Shown here piece by piece: positions 52,315 through 62,985 of a DNA stretch of 64,000 nt; the stretch's first letter is position 1, and every line of letters starts with the position of its first letter. The notes below the pieces were generated by a model. The model made no database searches. It had not been told where the DNA came from and saw only the letters and a program-made list of their open reading frames with translations. A program made the translations under genes and the position numbers. Source of the stretch: Astragalus membranaceus (lineage: Eukaryota > Streptophyta > Magnoliopsida > Fabales > Fabaceae); assembly GCA_039519185.1 (NCBI GenBank), contig CM076849.1:56989087-57053086 (forward strand). Direction: 5' to 3'.

Positions 52315-53895
52315 ATGGCTAGTAATCGGAATCTTAAGAATAAAGGCCGCCGGAGCCAAGAGGAGTTAGTTGCAGAGGTTCTTAATCCTGAGCAGCTGGA
52401 TCGGGAGAGTCAAGCTCCGAAGACTAAAGCTGAAGAAGCACAGATAACCGAAGAAACGAGTATGCTGCAGAGGGGTGAGGCCGCTGTTGGGGCTATCGCT
52501 GTTGAAAATCCTGAAGGAGTTGTTACTTTCATTCCTCCTAAATTCAAAGTACCTGACTTTGATCAATATCACGGCACTGGGTGTCCATCTAACCATCTGA
52601 AGATGTATGTTAGGAAGATGGCAGCTTATGCCCATGATGATAAAGTGCTGATCCATTTCTTTCAAAACAGTCTGACTGGAGCGTCTCTAGACTGGTATAT
52701 GCAGTTGCCATCCTCCGATGTTCATAGTTGGAAGAATCTCTTTAAAGCATTTCTGAAGTGCTACCAGCATAACTTGGACCCAGCTCCAGACCGGTCTCAG
52801 TTACAGTTTATGAGCAAGAAAGATCGTGAGTCTTTTGAGGAATATGCCCAGCGATGGAGAAGTGTAGCTACACAAGTGAAGCCCCCATTGACTGAGAAGG
52901 AAATAGTGTCTATGTTCATGGATACCCTCCCAGCTGTTTTCTACAAACGTCTGATCGGAAGGGGACCTTCAAGCTTCTCAGATGTGATCAGAGTAGGGGC
53001 AAGACTCGAAGTTGAGATAAAAAGAGGAAGAGTCCCCTGCAATCCTATTGGCGCCAACAATGCTATAGGGGAACGAAGAAAGTCGCGTCAGTTTGACTCC
53101 ATCCCCATGCCATACACAGATCTCTTTAACTACCTCATCACAAACAAGCTCATTACCACAAGACCAATGAAACCCGTCCGACTACCATATTTCAGAGGAT
53201 ACAACCCTAACAGTACCTGTGCCTTCCATGGGGGAGCGGTGGGGCATGTCGTGGAGAACTGTAAAGCCTTCAAGCATGTAGTGCAAGACCTAGTAGATGC
53301 TAGGTGGATCTCGTTCAAACAGGACAGCCCAAGCACAACGACTAATCCAGTGCCAGATCATCAAAGGCCAGCTATCAATGCTTTTGAAGGCTCTGTCGGG
53401 CAATTGGTAAAGGACGTGAAGAAGGTTAAGACCCCGTTGGATGTTATCTACTCTGAGTTATGTCATGCTGGAGTGGTTAAAAAGGGGTGTTGCCATGAAG
53501 AAGGATGTGCCGATTCCGCATGCGTGGGGAATTGCGAAAGCTTTAAGGTGATCCTGCAAGACCTGATAGATCGGTGCGTGGTTCAGATAGGGACCTATGA
53601 TATTGAAGATGAAAAAGAAATCAATGAGGAAGTAATAGCGGTGCCTATGAAAGAGAGATGTTGGGATACCCTAGGGGAGTCCAGTGGAAAGTTTGACTAC
53701 TTGGTCAGATATGACGCTCCCGAGAGTGCTCAAATCCGAATGGAAGACATCCAGCCCACAGGATGGGATGAGGAAGAGGAACAACACGATCAAATTGCTG
53801 TCATCAATGACGGTACTAAGTCAGAGGAGGGTGGTGCAAACCTGGTTTGTCGCTGCAGTGCTGGTGAAAGAATTAAAGAATTGAAAGACTGTTGA
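52315..53895 (+). CDS. Ogre-C gag with in-frame deletions, fused to a protease-tail fragment
   Basis: 526 codons from MASNR, no stop. The Pro-rich linker present in Ogre-A is removed (VVTF joined to IPPKFK), the gag core is intact (KMAAYAHDDK, LDWYMQL, FEEYAQRWRS), and a second linker is shortened. The zinc-knuckle-like CAFH...GHVVENC remains. After the Cys-rich segment (CCHEEGCADSACVGNCESF) the frame jumps over the retropepsin and G-patch to the protease C-terminal tail (NDGTKSEEGGANLVCRC). At least three deletions relative to Ogre-A all keep the frame. It could make particles that borrow enzymes from full Ogres (inference). Alternatively the frame is open by chance and recency. Confidence 0.8.
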   Translation: MASNRNLKNKGRRSQEELVAEVLNPEQLDRESQAPKTKAEEAQITEETSMLQRGEAAVGAIAVENPEGVVTFIPPKFKVPDFDQYHGTGCPSNHLKMYVRKMAAYAHDDKVLIHFFQNSLTGASLDWYMQLPSSDVHSWKNLFKAFLKCYQHNLDPAPDRSQLQFMSKKDRESFEEYAQRWRSVATQVKPPLTEKEIVSMFMDTLPAVFYKRLIGRGPSSFSDVIRVGARLEVEIKRGRVPCNPIGANNAIGERRKSRQFDSIPMPYTDLFNYLITNKLITTRPMKPVRLPYFRGYNPNSTCAFHGGAVGHVVENCKAFKHVVQDLVDARWISFKQDSPSTTTNPVPDHQRPAINAFEGSVGQLVKDVKKVKTPLDVIYSELCHAGVVKKGCCHEEGCADSACVGNCESFKVILQDLIDRCVVQIGTYDIEDEKEINEEVIAVPMKERCWDTLGESSGKFDYLVRYDAPESAQIRMEDIQPTGWDEEEEQHDQIAVINDGTKSEEGGANLVCRCSAGERIKELKDC

Positions 53896-54510
53896 TCCTC
53901 CTGGGACCTTTGATTTAAAGTAGTCATTTGTAATGCAACCCTGTGGCTCTCCCCAAGGCCACAGGACCAGTTGTTAGGGGTGCACATGTTTTTATTTTCT
54001 AAATCATCATCATCAATAAAAACGTTGTTTTTGAATTCCAATCAATAAAAATCAATTCCTTTTCATTTCATGTGTCTCTTCTTTTCTTTATTATTTTTGC
54101 CTGCATGTCTCGCCTTCCATTCTGCTTTTTCGCCTCGGCAAAAAGCAAATCCACAGCAATTGTCTCTCAAAATAACAGTGCCAACGGTCCATATTTTGAC
54201 TTTGATCACCTTATCAATCAAGCAGAGTGGGACGTTGAGAAAGACCGGGAAAATCCTCCAGAAGGTTAATGAAGCAAGGAAAAAGGGTTATTCAGCATCA
54301 CGGGGAATCCACTGAAGTGATCAACTTGGGGACCGCTAAGAAGAAGAAAGAGGTCAAGATGGGTACTTCAATAAAGGAAAATTAGAGCTCAAAAGGAAAA
54401 TAAAGAAGAAGGGCAAGTGCATGAAAATAAGTGAATTATTGTCCCAGAGTTAATTTTTGAGGAAATAAGCAATCGTGATTTGAAATGAAGTCGGACTACC
54501 ATTCCATATC
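53896..54510 (+). pseudogene. Ogre-C intron region and start of the RT exon
   Basis: 53896-54130 corresponds to the intron region. 54130-54360 matches the RT-exon start of Ogre-A (NNSANGPYFDFDHLINQ against NNSANKSYCDFDHPINQ; then HHGESTEVINLG after a frameshift near 54265). RT sequence then ends; the palm, both RNase H domains and the integrase core are missing. Confidence 0.72.
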
Positions 54511-54657
54511 CAAAAACAAAATCCTCTCCTAACCACCTTAAGCCAAGAAAATCCCAAAGAGAAAAACAAAATCCCTCCTACCCACCGTAAGCCAAGAAAA
54601 TCCCAAAGAGAAAAACATAATCCTTTCCGACCCATCTTAAGCCAAGAAAAAGCCAAA
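54511..54657. repeat. Three ~50-bp tandem repeats inside the Ogre-C deletion
   Basis: Three copies built around TAAGCCAAGAAAATCCCAAA and AGAGAAAAACAAAATCC. They sit where RT and RNase H should be and have no counterpart in Ogre-A. 54658-55269 shows nothing coding; part of it is C/A-rich. Confidence 0.8.
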
Positions 54658-55269
54658 AATCCAAAAGTCACCTTAGACAAGGACCACCTCAGAAAAAACA
54701 GTGCATCGTTCTTTATCAGTTCACCCAAGCTCAAGGAAAAGAAGAAGTCAAAGAAGGAAAAATCATTCAAAAAGGAAAATCCCAAAACCAAAAGAAAAAT
54801 ACAAAAGAGATGTAAATAGTGAGTTGATACATGTTACCACAAAACCCAAGAGGTCCTTGTCTCAATAAACCTTCAAACACTTTCTCATTTCCATGCACCC
54901 CTCCTCTCATAAACCGCAAACACTCTCATTTGACCGCGATGACCCGCCCTCCACAGACCCTTAGCCAGGAATAAAATTTCCTAATACCTCATCAAGCCAG
55001 CTAACCATCATAAATCATCGATCGACAGCCAACACCGAATAAAAACCATCCTGCCATTAGCCCCAAATACCTCATTAAGCCTACTCATCTCTCCTCCACA
55101 AAACACCACAATCCCGAAAGGTCCATTCCGATCGATGATTGATTGCTGTTGTTTTCTCAAAGTTTTAGCTCAAGGACAAGTAAATTCATTTGTTTACAAT
55201 ATGCCAAGTGGGGCAATCCTGTCGCTCTTCACCCCTCCTACAACTGGGGAAATTGATCCTACACCTATC

Positions 55270-55734
55270 TGATCCCTTGTCGCACTCACATTCATGAAAT
55301 CATACAGGGGCAACCCCTTTTTTTCTCTAGTGTATGGGTCAGAAGCAGTTCTTCTCATCAAGGTTGAGATACCTTCTCCACAAGTAGCCATGGAGGCCAA
55401 ATTAGAAGAAGCAAAAGGGGGTCCAAGATCGTCCAGATCAACTGAATCTCATTAAAGAGAAAGGAATTGCTGCCCTGTGCCATGGCCAGTTGTACCAACA
55501 AAAGATGAAGGCAGCTTTCGGCAGGAAAGTCCGTCTTCGAGAATTCGGCGAAGGAGACCTTGTACTCAAAAAGATCCTACCTATCCAGACTGACTCCGTG
55601 GGAAGTTGATACCCACTTATGACGGTCCATATGAAGTCAAGAAAGCTTTTTCCAGAGGAGCGCCGATACTCATAGACGGCGAAGATCTCGGGAATCCAGT
55701 CAATTCAGATTAAGTGAAGAAGTATTATGCCTGA
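55270..55734 (+). pseudogene. Ogre-C integrase C-terminal remnant
   Basis: Matches the last ~140 residues of Ogre-A pol: FFSLVYGSEAVLLIKVEIPS, LCHGQLYQQKMKAAFGRKV, GEGDLVLKKILPIQTDS, ending with AGTATTATGCCTGA, homologous to the KKYYA end. Frameshifts and stops (near 55440, 55605 and 55665) break it. Confidence 0.82.
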
Positions 55735-55959
55735 AAGAAATATATAAAAAAAAAGGGCAATAAGCAAACACAGTCATGCATTACATTCATCATGCATAAA
55801 ATCATGCATTTATCAGACATAAAAATAATGATAATAAAGTAAAGAAAAAGAGAAATTCAGGCATTTGCATTCATCATAAGAGAAAGAAAAAGAAGATAGC
55901 AATCATGGCATTTGCATCATGCATCTCATAGAAAAAACAAAACGAAGCCTTCCATTGCA

Positions 55960-56235
55960 TACACTGGCATCCCATGCGGTCAAACCAGACCTTTGTGTCC
56001 TTAAATCAGATCATTGTGATCCATAAACCAGACCTTTGTGTCCTTAAACCAGATCATTGTGATCCATAAACCAGACCTTTGTGTCCTTAAACCTGACCTT
56101 TAGGGTCCATAAATCAGACCAGTATGCAGACACATATTGCTCCATAAACCAAGCTTGTCGGCCCATAAACCAGACTCGTTGTGATCCTTAAATCAGACTA
56201 ATGTCGAGTCCATAATTTAGCATTCCATCAAATAA
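55960..56235. repeat. ~37-bp tandem repeats in the Ogre-C 3' UTR
   Basis: Alternating AAACCAGACCTTTGTGTCCT and AAATCAGATCATTGTGATCC units, about seven in all, decaying toward the end. 55735-55959 is A-rich 3' UTR with ATGCATT words and no gene. Confidence 0.85.
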
Positions 56236-56329
56236 ACCAAAGCATTTCACAACTCTCAAGCATTGCATTTGCATACCCGCACTTCATAAATAAAAAAAGC
56301 AACCATCAAGGAAAGCCAAAAGAGAATAT

Positions 56330-56580
56330 CAAAAGCGTCCAGCATTGCATGCATCAGCGTCACATGCAACCACGTAGCATACATCTGCATTACATTTGCA
56401 TTACCGCATCCACCACATTCATCATCACACCAAAATCACAGCATTGCATGCACATGCATAACATGCCCTTGCATAACATGCACTTATACTCCATGCACCA
56501 TTCCTTGCATCAACTAACGTATGCAGGCACCTCAATCCAACACAGCAGCATCGGTCATTTCAACCAATCAACAGCATTTG
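56330..56580 (+). other. Conserved Ogre 3' UTR block before the tandem array
   Basis: About 140-200 bp closely match the Ogre-A 3' UTR (minus strand of 2040-2240): GCATAACATGC, ACTCCATGCACCATTCCTTG, CATCAACTAACGTATGCAGG. Conservation across families with otherwise different UTRs suggests a function in cis. The 84-codon ORF over it is not convincing. Confidence 0.75.
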
Positions 56581-58432
56581 TGAGCCCTCAGTGCTCGTCC
56601 TGAGCCCTCTGTGCTCCTCCTGAGCCCTCTGCGCTCATCCTGAGCCCTCTGTGCTCCCCCTGAGCCCTCTGCGCTCATCCTGAGCCCTCTGTGCTCCTCC
56701 TGAGCCCTCTGCGCTCATCCTGAGCCCTCTGTGCTCCTCCTGAGCCCTCTGTGCTCATCCTGAGCCCTCTGTGCTCCTCCTGAGCCCTCTGCGCTCATCC
56801 TGAGCCCTCTGTGCTCCCCCTGAGCCCTCTGTGCTCATCCTGAGCCCTCTGTGCTCACCCTGAGCCCTCTGTGCTCCCCCTGAGCCCTCTGTGCTCCCCC
56901 CTTGAGCCCTCTGTGCTCATCCTGAGCCCTCTGTGCTCCTCCCGAGCCCTCTGCGCTCATCCCGAACCCTCTGTACTCATCCTGAGCCCTCTGTGCTCAT
57001 CCTGAGCCCTCTGTGCTCCTCCTGAGCCCTCTGCGCTCATCCTGAACCCTCTGTGCTCATCCTGAGCCCTCTGTGCTCCTCCCGAGCCCTCTGCGCTCAT
57101 CCCGAACCTTCTGTACTCCTCCTGAGCCCTCTGTGCTCCCCCCTGAGCCCTCTGCGCTCATCCTGAGCCCTCTGTGCTCTCCCTGAGCCCTCTGTGCTCA
57201 TCCTGAGCCCTCTGTGCTCATCCTGAGCCCTCTGTGCTCCCCCTGAGCCCTCTGTGCTCATCCTGAGCCCTCTGTGCTCACCCTGAGCCCTCTGTGCTCC
57301 CCCTGAGCCCTCTGTGCTCCCCCCTTGAGCCCTCTGTGCTCATCCTGAGCCCTCTGTGCTCCTCCCGAGCCCTCTGCGCTCATCCCGAACCCTCTGTACT
57401 CATCCTGAGCCCTCTGTGCTCATCCTGAGCCCTCTGTGCTCCTCCTGAGCCCTCTGCGCTCATCCTGAACCCTCTGTGCTCATCCTGAGCCCTCTGTGCT
57501 CCTCCCGAGCCCTCTGCGCTCATCCCGAACCCTCTGTACTCATCCTGAGCCCTCTGTGCTCATCCTGAGCCCTCTGTGCTCCTCCTGAGCCCTCTGCGCT
57601 CATCCTGAACCCTCTGTGCTCATCCTGAGCCCTCTGTGCTCCTCCCGAGCCCTCTGCGCTCATCCCGAACCTTCTGTACTCCTCCTGAGCCCTCTGTGCT
57701 CCCCCCTGAGCCCTCTGCGCTCATCCTGAGCCCTCTGTGCTCTCCCTGAGCCCTCTGTGCTCATCCTGAGCCCTCTGTGCTCATCCTGAGCCCTCTGTGC
57801 TCCTCCTGAGCCCTCTGTGCTCCCCCGAGCCCTCTGCGCTCATCCTGAGCCCTCTGTGCTCCTCCTGAGCCCTCTGCGCTCCCCCTGAGCCCTCTGTGCT
57901 CAGCCTGAGCCCTCTGCGCTCATCCTGAGCCCTCTGCTCCCCCTGAGCCCTCTGTGCTCATCCTGAGCCCTCTATGCTCCTCCTGAGCCCTCTGTGCTCC
58001 TCCCGAGCCCTCTGCGCTCATCCTGAGCCCTCTCTGCTCATCCTGAGCCCTCTGTGCTCCTCCTGAGCCCTCTGCGCTCATCCTGAGCCCTCTGTGCTCA
58101 TCCTGAGCCCTCTGTGCTCCTCCTGAGCCCTCTGTGCTCCCCCCTGAGCCCTCTGCGCTCATCCTGAGCCCTCTGCGCCCCCCCTGAGCCCTCTGTGCTC
58201 ATCCTGAGCCCTCTGTGCTCCTCCTGAGCCCTCTGTGCTCCTCCTGAGCCCTCTGCGCTCATCCTGAGCCCTCTGCGCTCATCCTGAGCCCTCTGCGCCC
58301 CCCTGAGCCCTCTGCGCTCCCCTGAGCCCTCCGCGCTCATCCTGAGCCCTCTGCGCTCCTCTTGAGCCCTCTGTGCTCATCTTGAGCCCTCTGCGCTCCT
58401 CTTGAGCCCTCTGGGCTCATCCTGAACCCTGT
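56580..58432 (+). repeat. 20-bp tandem array, ~92 copies (Ogre-C hypervariable 3' UTR)
   Basis: Unit TGAGCCCTCTGTGCTCCTCC with variants mainly at GTGCTC/GCGCTC and CTCC/CATC. Larger blocks are duplicated: one block recurs after ~422 bp (CCCCCCTTGAGCC at about 56895 and 57317), and another after ~561 bp (GAACCTTCTGTACTCC at about 57105 and 57666). Minus-strand ORFs of ~80 codons (SAEGSGGAQRAQ type) are by-products. The array is cut at 58432 by Athila-E. Confidence 0.95.
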
Positions 58433-59891
58433 TGTGCGAAAAGGTGATGTGCAAGTATACACAATCGCAACAAGTAATATATTGATAAGTAAAGTTCGTT
58501 CCCACAAGGATTGGAATTAATCTAAGAAGTTTAAGTGATTAGACTCTTAGTGAAAAGAATTAAGTAACAAGTGAAAGTGAAGAGTTGTAAACATTATAAG
58601 TTGTGATAAAACAGGATTAAATTTGCAGTAATTAAAAGTGAGTTGGATAGCTCAATAGCATGTAAGTCCCCAAGAGTAATGTTAGATAATATTAGACGCT
58701 GTAGCGTTAAGCGCTGTAGCGCTTCAGAATCCTTAGACGCTGTAGCGCCTTGGTGGCGTGCCTTTCAGTCACTTTCGTCAGGGCTATGTTACAAGACTCA
58801 TATGTCTAGGCTCTAAATAAGTTTTACCCCTGTATATTAAGCTCTTACAACATTTGCCTTATGAACTACTACTCCCCTATGTCTAGAGTTAAGTAGTGCT
58901 TCCTTTAAATGTCTTTAAAGGGTTTTCATTCATATCATTCCTTGAGTTCTCTTTGTGAACCATGTCTGTACCCACAAAGTTACCTTGTTTTAGTTGATCA
59001 TTCCCAAACCAAGATTGAAAGCATTATGACACAATGAATAAAACACAAACATCATAATATTATACAAAAGTTACTCAAGGTTCATTACATACCAAGAACA
59101 ATCCAACTACAACAAAGTTAGCTCATCACAAGTTCCATCAACATAATACAACTTGCGAGTATGTATTACCGTATGAAGACAAGAGAAGAATGGTTGCAAA
59201 AGATGCACTCCAATGATCCCAAGTAGCATACAAGAGATGAAGTTGAGGCGTGAGCAAAACCTTGAATGAAGACTTGAAAACTATATTAAAAATAAAAGCT
59301 TAAGAGTGTGATAATGGAGAGATGCTACTACGTATGTATGTAGTCCTTTTTTCCAAGTTACCACACTTGTCTCTACGAGTTACCTCTTGGTGAAGTAATC
59401 TTAATTAATCTAAATAATATCTAAGTCTTAATAGTATATTAATATTACATGATGATTATTAGACTTAGATATTATCCTTAAAGCACTTTACAAAAAGTGG
59501 TAATGATGGAATACAACAACTATCACATGGGTTCCATTTAGGAGGCGCCAAGTGTAATTTAGCATCCACTTGAAAGTCAACAATTCCAGCTGAAAGGAAG
59601 AGATAAGGGTGGTGACTCATCATGTCCTCAAGTGGCCACACAAATATCTCAATGGTCAGCCGTCATATAACGCTATAGCGTTTCCTTGATAGCACACGCT
59701 GCAGCGCTAAAGCAAAACATCAAAAATATTCACAAAGACATTAACTATGCCCAAGTTTTAAGGAATTGACTTATAACCTATATTTATCCTAGTAATCATA
59801 TATTCACATATTTAAGTACTAATATTACTTGAGAAATAAGCATAACTTAAGTATTAGGAGCATAAATAACCTATATAAAATAAGGTTATCA
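58433..59891 (-). repeat. Athila-E 3' LTR (~1459 bp)
   Basis: Plus strand TGTGCGAAAAGGTGATGTGC ... AAAATAAGGTTATCA, i.e. TGATAACC...CGCACA on the minus strand. The left edge could be two bases further right. Its end region (GTGCAAG...CAATCGCAACAAGTAATA...TCCCACAAGG) resembles that of Athila-X. Palindromes occur at 58693-58750 and 59669-59710. No convincing TATA box was found. Confidence 0.82.
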
Positions 59892-61053
59892 CACCCCCAA
59901 ACTTAAACCATTGCTTGTCCCCAAGTAATGACACTTGAACAAGATAAAGTTCTTTATATAACTAGCTGCAGCTTTTAAATTAAACAGGATTTAATCAAAA
60001 GCTAAATCTTATTATTTTCACACACCATAGTGATCCACAATTCAAATAGAATCATTACTGCTCAGTTGTGAGTGTGTGATATCAAAGCTCAACTTAGTCC
60101 CTAGTTAATTTCAGAATCTCTCTAAGGTTTGAGAAGAATGGATTTCTTTTGGGTTAGGCAAAGAATGCTTTCAAAAAGAAGAGTGGAATAACAATTTCAC
60201 ACAAGATCTGAGGGGCTTCAAAGCACAGCAAAGGGCTTTAATTAGGCATTTTTCAGATTATTGGCCAGTGCATAAACTTTTGGTCTAGTGATCAAACGCT
60301 GTAGCGCTTCAAAGTCCGTAGACGCTGTAGCGCTAGATTTTATGATTAAAACTAGATGCTATCTTCATTACTGAGCTCCTTATTTGCATTTTCTTTTTAT
60401 GCTTTTTGGAACAGCTCAGCAATTTATTTAAGATATTTTTGCAACTTTTTTCAAGACCACATTCATTTTTATTTTTCATTTTGCAAAGGCCAATTTTTCA
60501 TCTTTTGATCCTAGCCTTAACATAACCGATGCACCCCCAAACTTAGCTTTTAAAACCACTCTCAATTTTTAATGAAAACTTGACTAACCCTTGGTTGTCC
60601 AAAACTTAACTTCATCCTTAGATTACTCCTAGCTAACTAGGTTCTTTACTAAGCTTGGATTTTGTGCAAAAGCAGCAATAACATCATTTCATTGTTTACA
60701 CAATGCTGGCTTACTCAAAAATTCTTATTTATATTTGGCTATATGAATCAGCTTTTGCTTACTAAGAAATTTAAAACATGCAGCTAATCATACTTCCCAT
60801 TCAAGCATACAAAACATTCAAAAACATGCAACACATGCAACACATGGCATAATTATACTAAATATTAAAAACATCATTGTACTTAATTTAAAAACACTGT
60901 TAACCATAAGGTCCTCCCCCAGAAATTAAAATCAGCAGTGTCCTCACTGCTTGCTTGACAAGAAAGGGAGAGGCCTTAGAACAACAACAAAATAAGGTAC
61001 AAAATAAGTACAAAATACATAACCGGCATAAGAAGCCAACAATTCTTGCCTTA
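59892..61053 (-). other. Athila-E polypurine tract and 3' UTR
   Basis: The minus strand ends AAGTTTGGGGGTG next to the LTR, preceded by CTTGGGGACAAGCAATGG, the family's usual tail. Similar tracts lie at about 60532 (cacccccaaacttagc) and 60916 (cctcccccag). Two palindromes with a 10-bp gap lie near 60295-60334. No ORF of note. Confidence 0.78.
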
Positions 61054-62985
61054 TTAGGCCTTCTTGAGCCTCTTACTGGCTCTTGAAGGTGCTGGGGCTT
61101 CTTTTTCTGCCTTCTTCTTCTTTGGCTGAGGTGGAGCAGGGCTTTCAGCCGCTACAGCGGTTGGTGGCGCTGTAGCGCTTACATCTTGAACTGCTGCTGC
61201 TGCAGCGTCTGACTCCTGCTCTGCTTCTTCCTCTTCTGTTTGGTCTTGCTCCTCTTCTTCCACCTGCTCTTCCAGTACTGACTCTTTTTCATCCTGCATA
61301 TTTACCAGCTCCTCAGCAGCCTCTTTTTCAGATTCCTCTTCTGTGAGATGCACCTCAGGCAATGGGTCACTAGGTACTGCAGACATAGTTGCTGCAGCAC
61401 CTACTGGCTGAATACCTTCTTCTGGGTACTCAGCCAGTTTGACACCTGTGGCTCTTCTAGGCTTTAAGTATGACTGGTAAATTTTCTTTAGCTGCTCAGT
61501 GGGTTTTTCTTTTGCTGCTGGTTGTTTTTGTTCAGGCTTCTTTGGTGTTACTTGCTTGGCAGGTGTTTTCTTAGGTGTTGGTTTGGTATGTTCAGGGATG
61601 GTGGTAGGGGTTGATGGTGGATTGGTTGTTTTGGCACTGGGGGTTGGTTTGGAAGGTGTGGTTTTTGGTTTCTTTGGGCTTGGGGTTGGATCACATTGTA
61701 TTTCTTCAGCTTGCTCCTCCTCCTCACTCTCAGTTTCTTCTTCAGACTCACTTTCCTCTCCTGATGATTCTTCATCATCTTGCTTTTCCATTTCTTTCAT
61801 TACTGCAATTGTTTCTTCTTCATCTTCCTCACTAATGTTCTCAATGTCATCAGAATCCATGTTTTCCTCCTCTACTACAGCTTTTTGCACTTTCTTGGCT
61901 GGGCTAGGCTTTGTTTTCTTTGCTTTCTTTAATGGACTAGCCTCAACCTTTTTCTTTTCTGCCTTAACTCCCTTTTTCTCTTGCTTTTTAATTGGCTCTT
62001 CTTCCAGCAGCCAATCAGGGAATTGAGGAGGGGGAATTGATGTTTTTCCTTTGGATATTTGAGCATACAATGCTTTTTCCCAGTCAAATTTTTCTTTCAC
62101 AAATTTGCAGAGGACCTGCTGCTTCAGCTCTAAGCGCTGTAGCGCTTGAGAGTCAGAAGACGCTGTAGCGGCAGGTTTCTGCTTAACTTTGAAAATGCAA
62201 GGAAATGCCCCAAGAGGGGATCTTCTTTCTTCTTTCATTTCTACTTCTACATCAGCCTCCAGACATAACTCAGAAATTAAACAAGGAAAATATAAGTTAC
62301 CTCCCTTTTTAACTCTGCATTTCTCTATCTCTCTGGCTATCAATCTGCCCACGTCTATCTTTTCTCCTGCCATTATAGCATCAATGACAATGAGTCTTTC
62401 TTTCTCCACAAATGTTGTGTGAGATGTTGGCAGCAGGGAGTGTTTGATAAAACTACACCACAGATTTGCTTCTTCACAGAGATAGGCTTTTTTAATTTTG
62501 TATTCAGCTCCAAATTTTTCCCAAGTTGATCTTTCCACACAAATCCTTCTTCGAACAGCTTCCATTTCCTCATCTCCCCAGTTCAGAACTTTAGTTTCCA
62601 GCGCTTTTCCATGATAACCTAAATGGAAGATATCATTGATTGTTCTGGAGTTGAAGTTTACAGTTTCTCCTCTTACTAGTGAATGGGTTTGAGGCTTTCC
62701 TTCCTTAGGTTCGTCAATGCCAGAATAGAACTCTCGTACCAAAGATGTCATGTAATCTTTGCGATGCTTGATTAAGCTCTCCCATCCCAGCGATGTGACA
62801 GCGGTTGAAAACGCATCAGGAGCATTTTCTGTCTTGAATCCTCTTTCTGCTATGAAATCCATCTTCCAGAACCTTTGAGGATCTTGAGTCGCCTTAGGCA
62901 TGGTGTTTTTCGTAGGATTTGAGGGCTCTGGTTTCTTAGTAGCTCCCTTACCAGATCGTTTGAGTGCGGCTTGCTTTTTGGTCAT
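61054..62985 (-). CDS. Athila-E extra ORF in the env position (643 codons)
   Basis: Open frame between integrase and 3' LTR, same strand as pol. Residues ~40-290 form a globular part (FWKMDFIAERGFK, VRGETVNFNSRTINDIFHLG, LWCSFIKHSLLPTSH, RLIVIDAIMAGEKIDVGRLI) that resembles the 'putative plant transposon protein' domain of Athila-type ORFs. Then come a Lys-rich stretch (~335-375), an acidic one (~380-440), a Pro/Thr/Lys-rich one (~440-510), another acidic one, and a basic C-terminus (SRASKRLKKA). I see no signal peptide or membrane span, so the envelope-like label given to ORFs in this position is not supported; a nuclear protein fits better. GCGCTACAGCGC palindromes are read in frame near residues 272-285 and 601-612. 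The function is unknown. Confidence 0.75.
   Translation of the reverse strand: MTKKQAALKRSGKGATKKPEPSNPTKNTMPKATQDPQRFWKMDFIAERGFKTENAPDAFSTAVTSLGWESLIKHRKDYMTSLVREFYSGIDEPKEGKPQTHSLVRGETVNFNSRTINDIFHLGYHGKALETKVLNWGDEEMEAVRRRICVERSTWEKFGAEYKIKKAYLCEEANLWCSFIKHSLLPTSHTTFVEKERLIVIDAIMAGEKIDVGRLIAREIEKCRVKKGGNLYFPCLISELCLEADVEVEMKEERRSPLGAFPCIFKVKQKPAATASSDSQALQRLELKQQVLCKFVKEKFDWEKALYAQISKGKTSIPPPQFPDWLLEEEPIKKQEKKGVKAEKKKVEASPLKKAKKTKPSPAKKVQKAVVEEENMDSDDIENISEEDEEETIAVMKEMEKQDDEESSGEESESEEETESEEEEQAEEIQCDPTPSPKKPKTTPSKPTPSAKTTNPPSTPTTIPEHTKPTPKKTPAKQVTPKKPEQKQPAAKEKPTEQLKKIYQSYLKPRRATGVKLAEYPEEGIQPVGAAATMSAVPSDPLPEVHLTEEESEKEAAEELVNMQDEKESVLEEQVEEEEQDQTEEEEAEQESDAAAAAVQDVSATAPPTAVAAESPAPPQPKKKKAEKEAPAPSRASKRLKKA

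Larger units (their letters stand above)
48378..58432 (+). mobile_element. Ogre-C: internally deleted, non-autonomous Ogre (3' end outside window)
   Basis: 5' LTR (48378-50951), tRNA-Arg-type primer site, leader, ORF1 remnant, gag frame, RT-exon start, integrase tail, conserved 3' UTR block and a long 20-bp array, then interruption by Athila-E at 58433. ORF1, most of the protease, RT, RNase H and integrase core are deleted. Its LTR (2.57 kb) is much shorter than Ogre-A's, so it is another family. Its 3' LTR and target duplication cannot be seen; the left flank ends CCCAT. Confidence 0.9.

Noticed and set aside
57920..58340. Two ~80-codon minus-strand ORFs of Ser/Gly/Gln/Arg repeats
   Set aside because: Direct products of the 20-bp tandem array; no start context, no domain.
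61499..62026. 175-codon plus-strand ORF opposite the Athila-E extra ORF
   Set aside because: Antisense shadow of the Lys/Glu/Pro-rich coding region; hydrophobic only because of codon complement.
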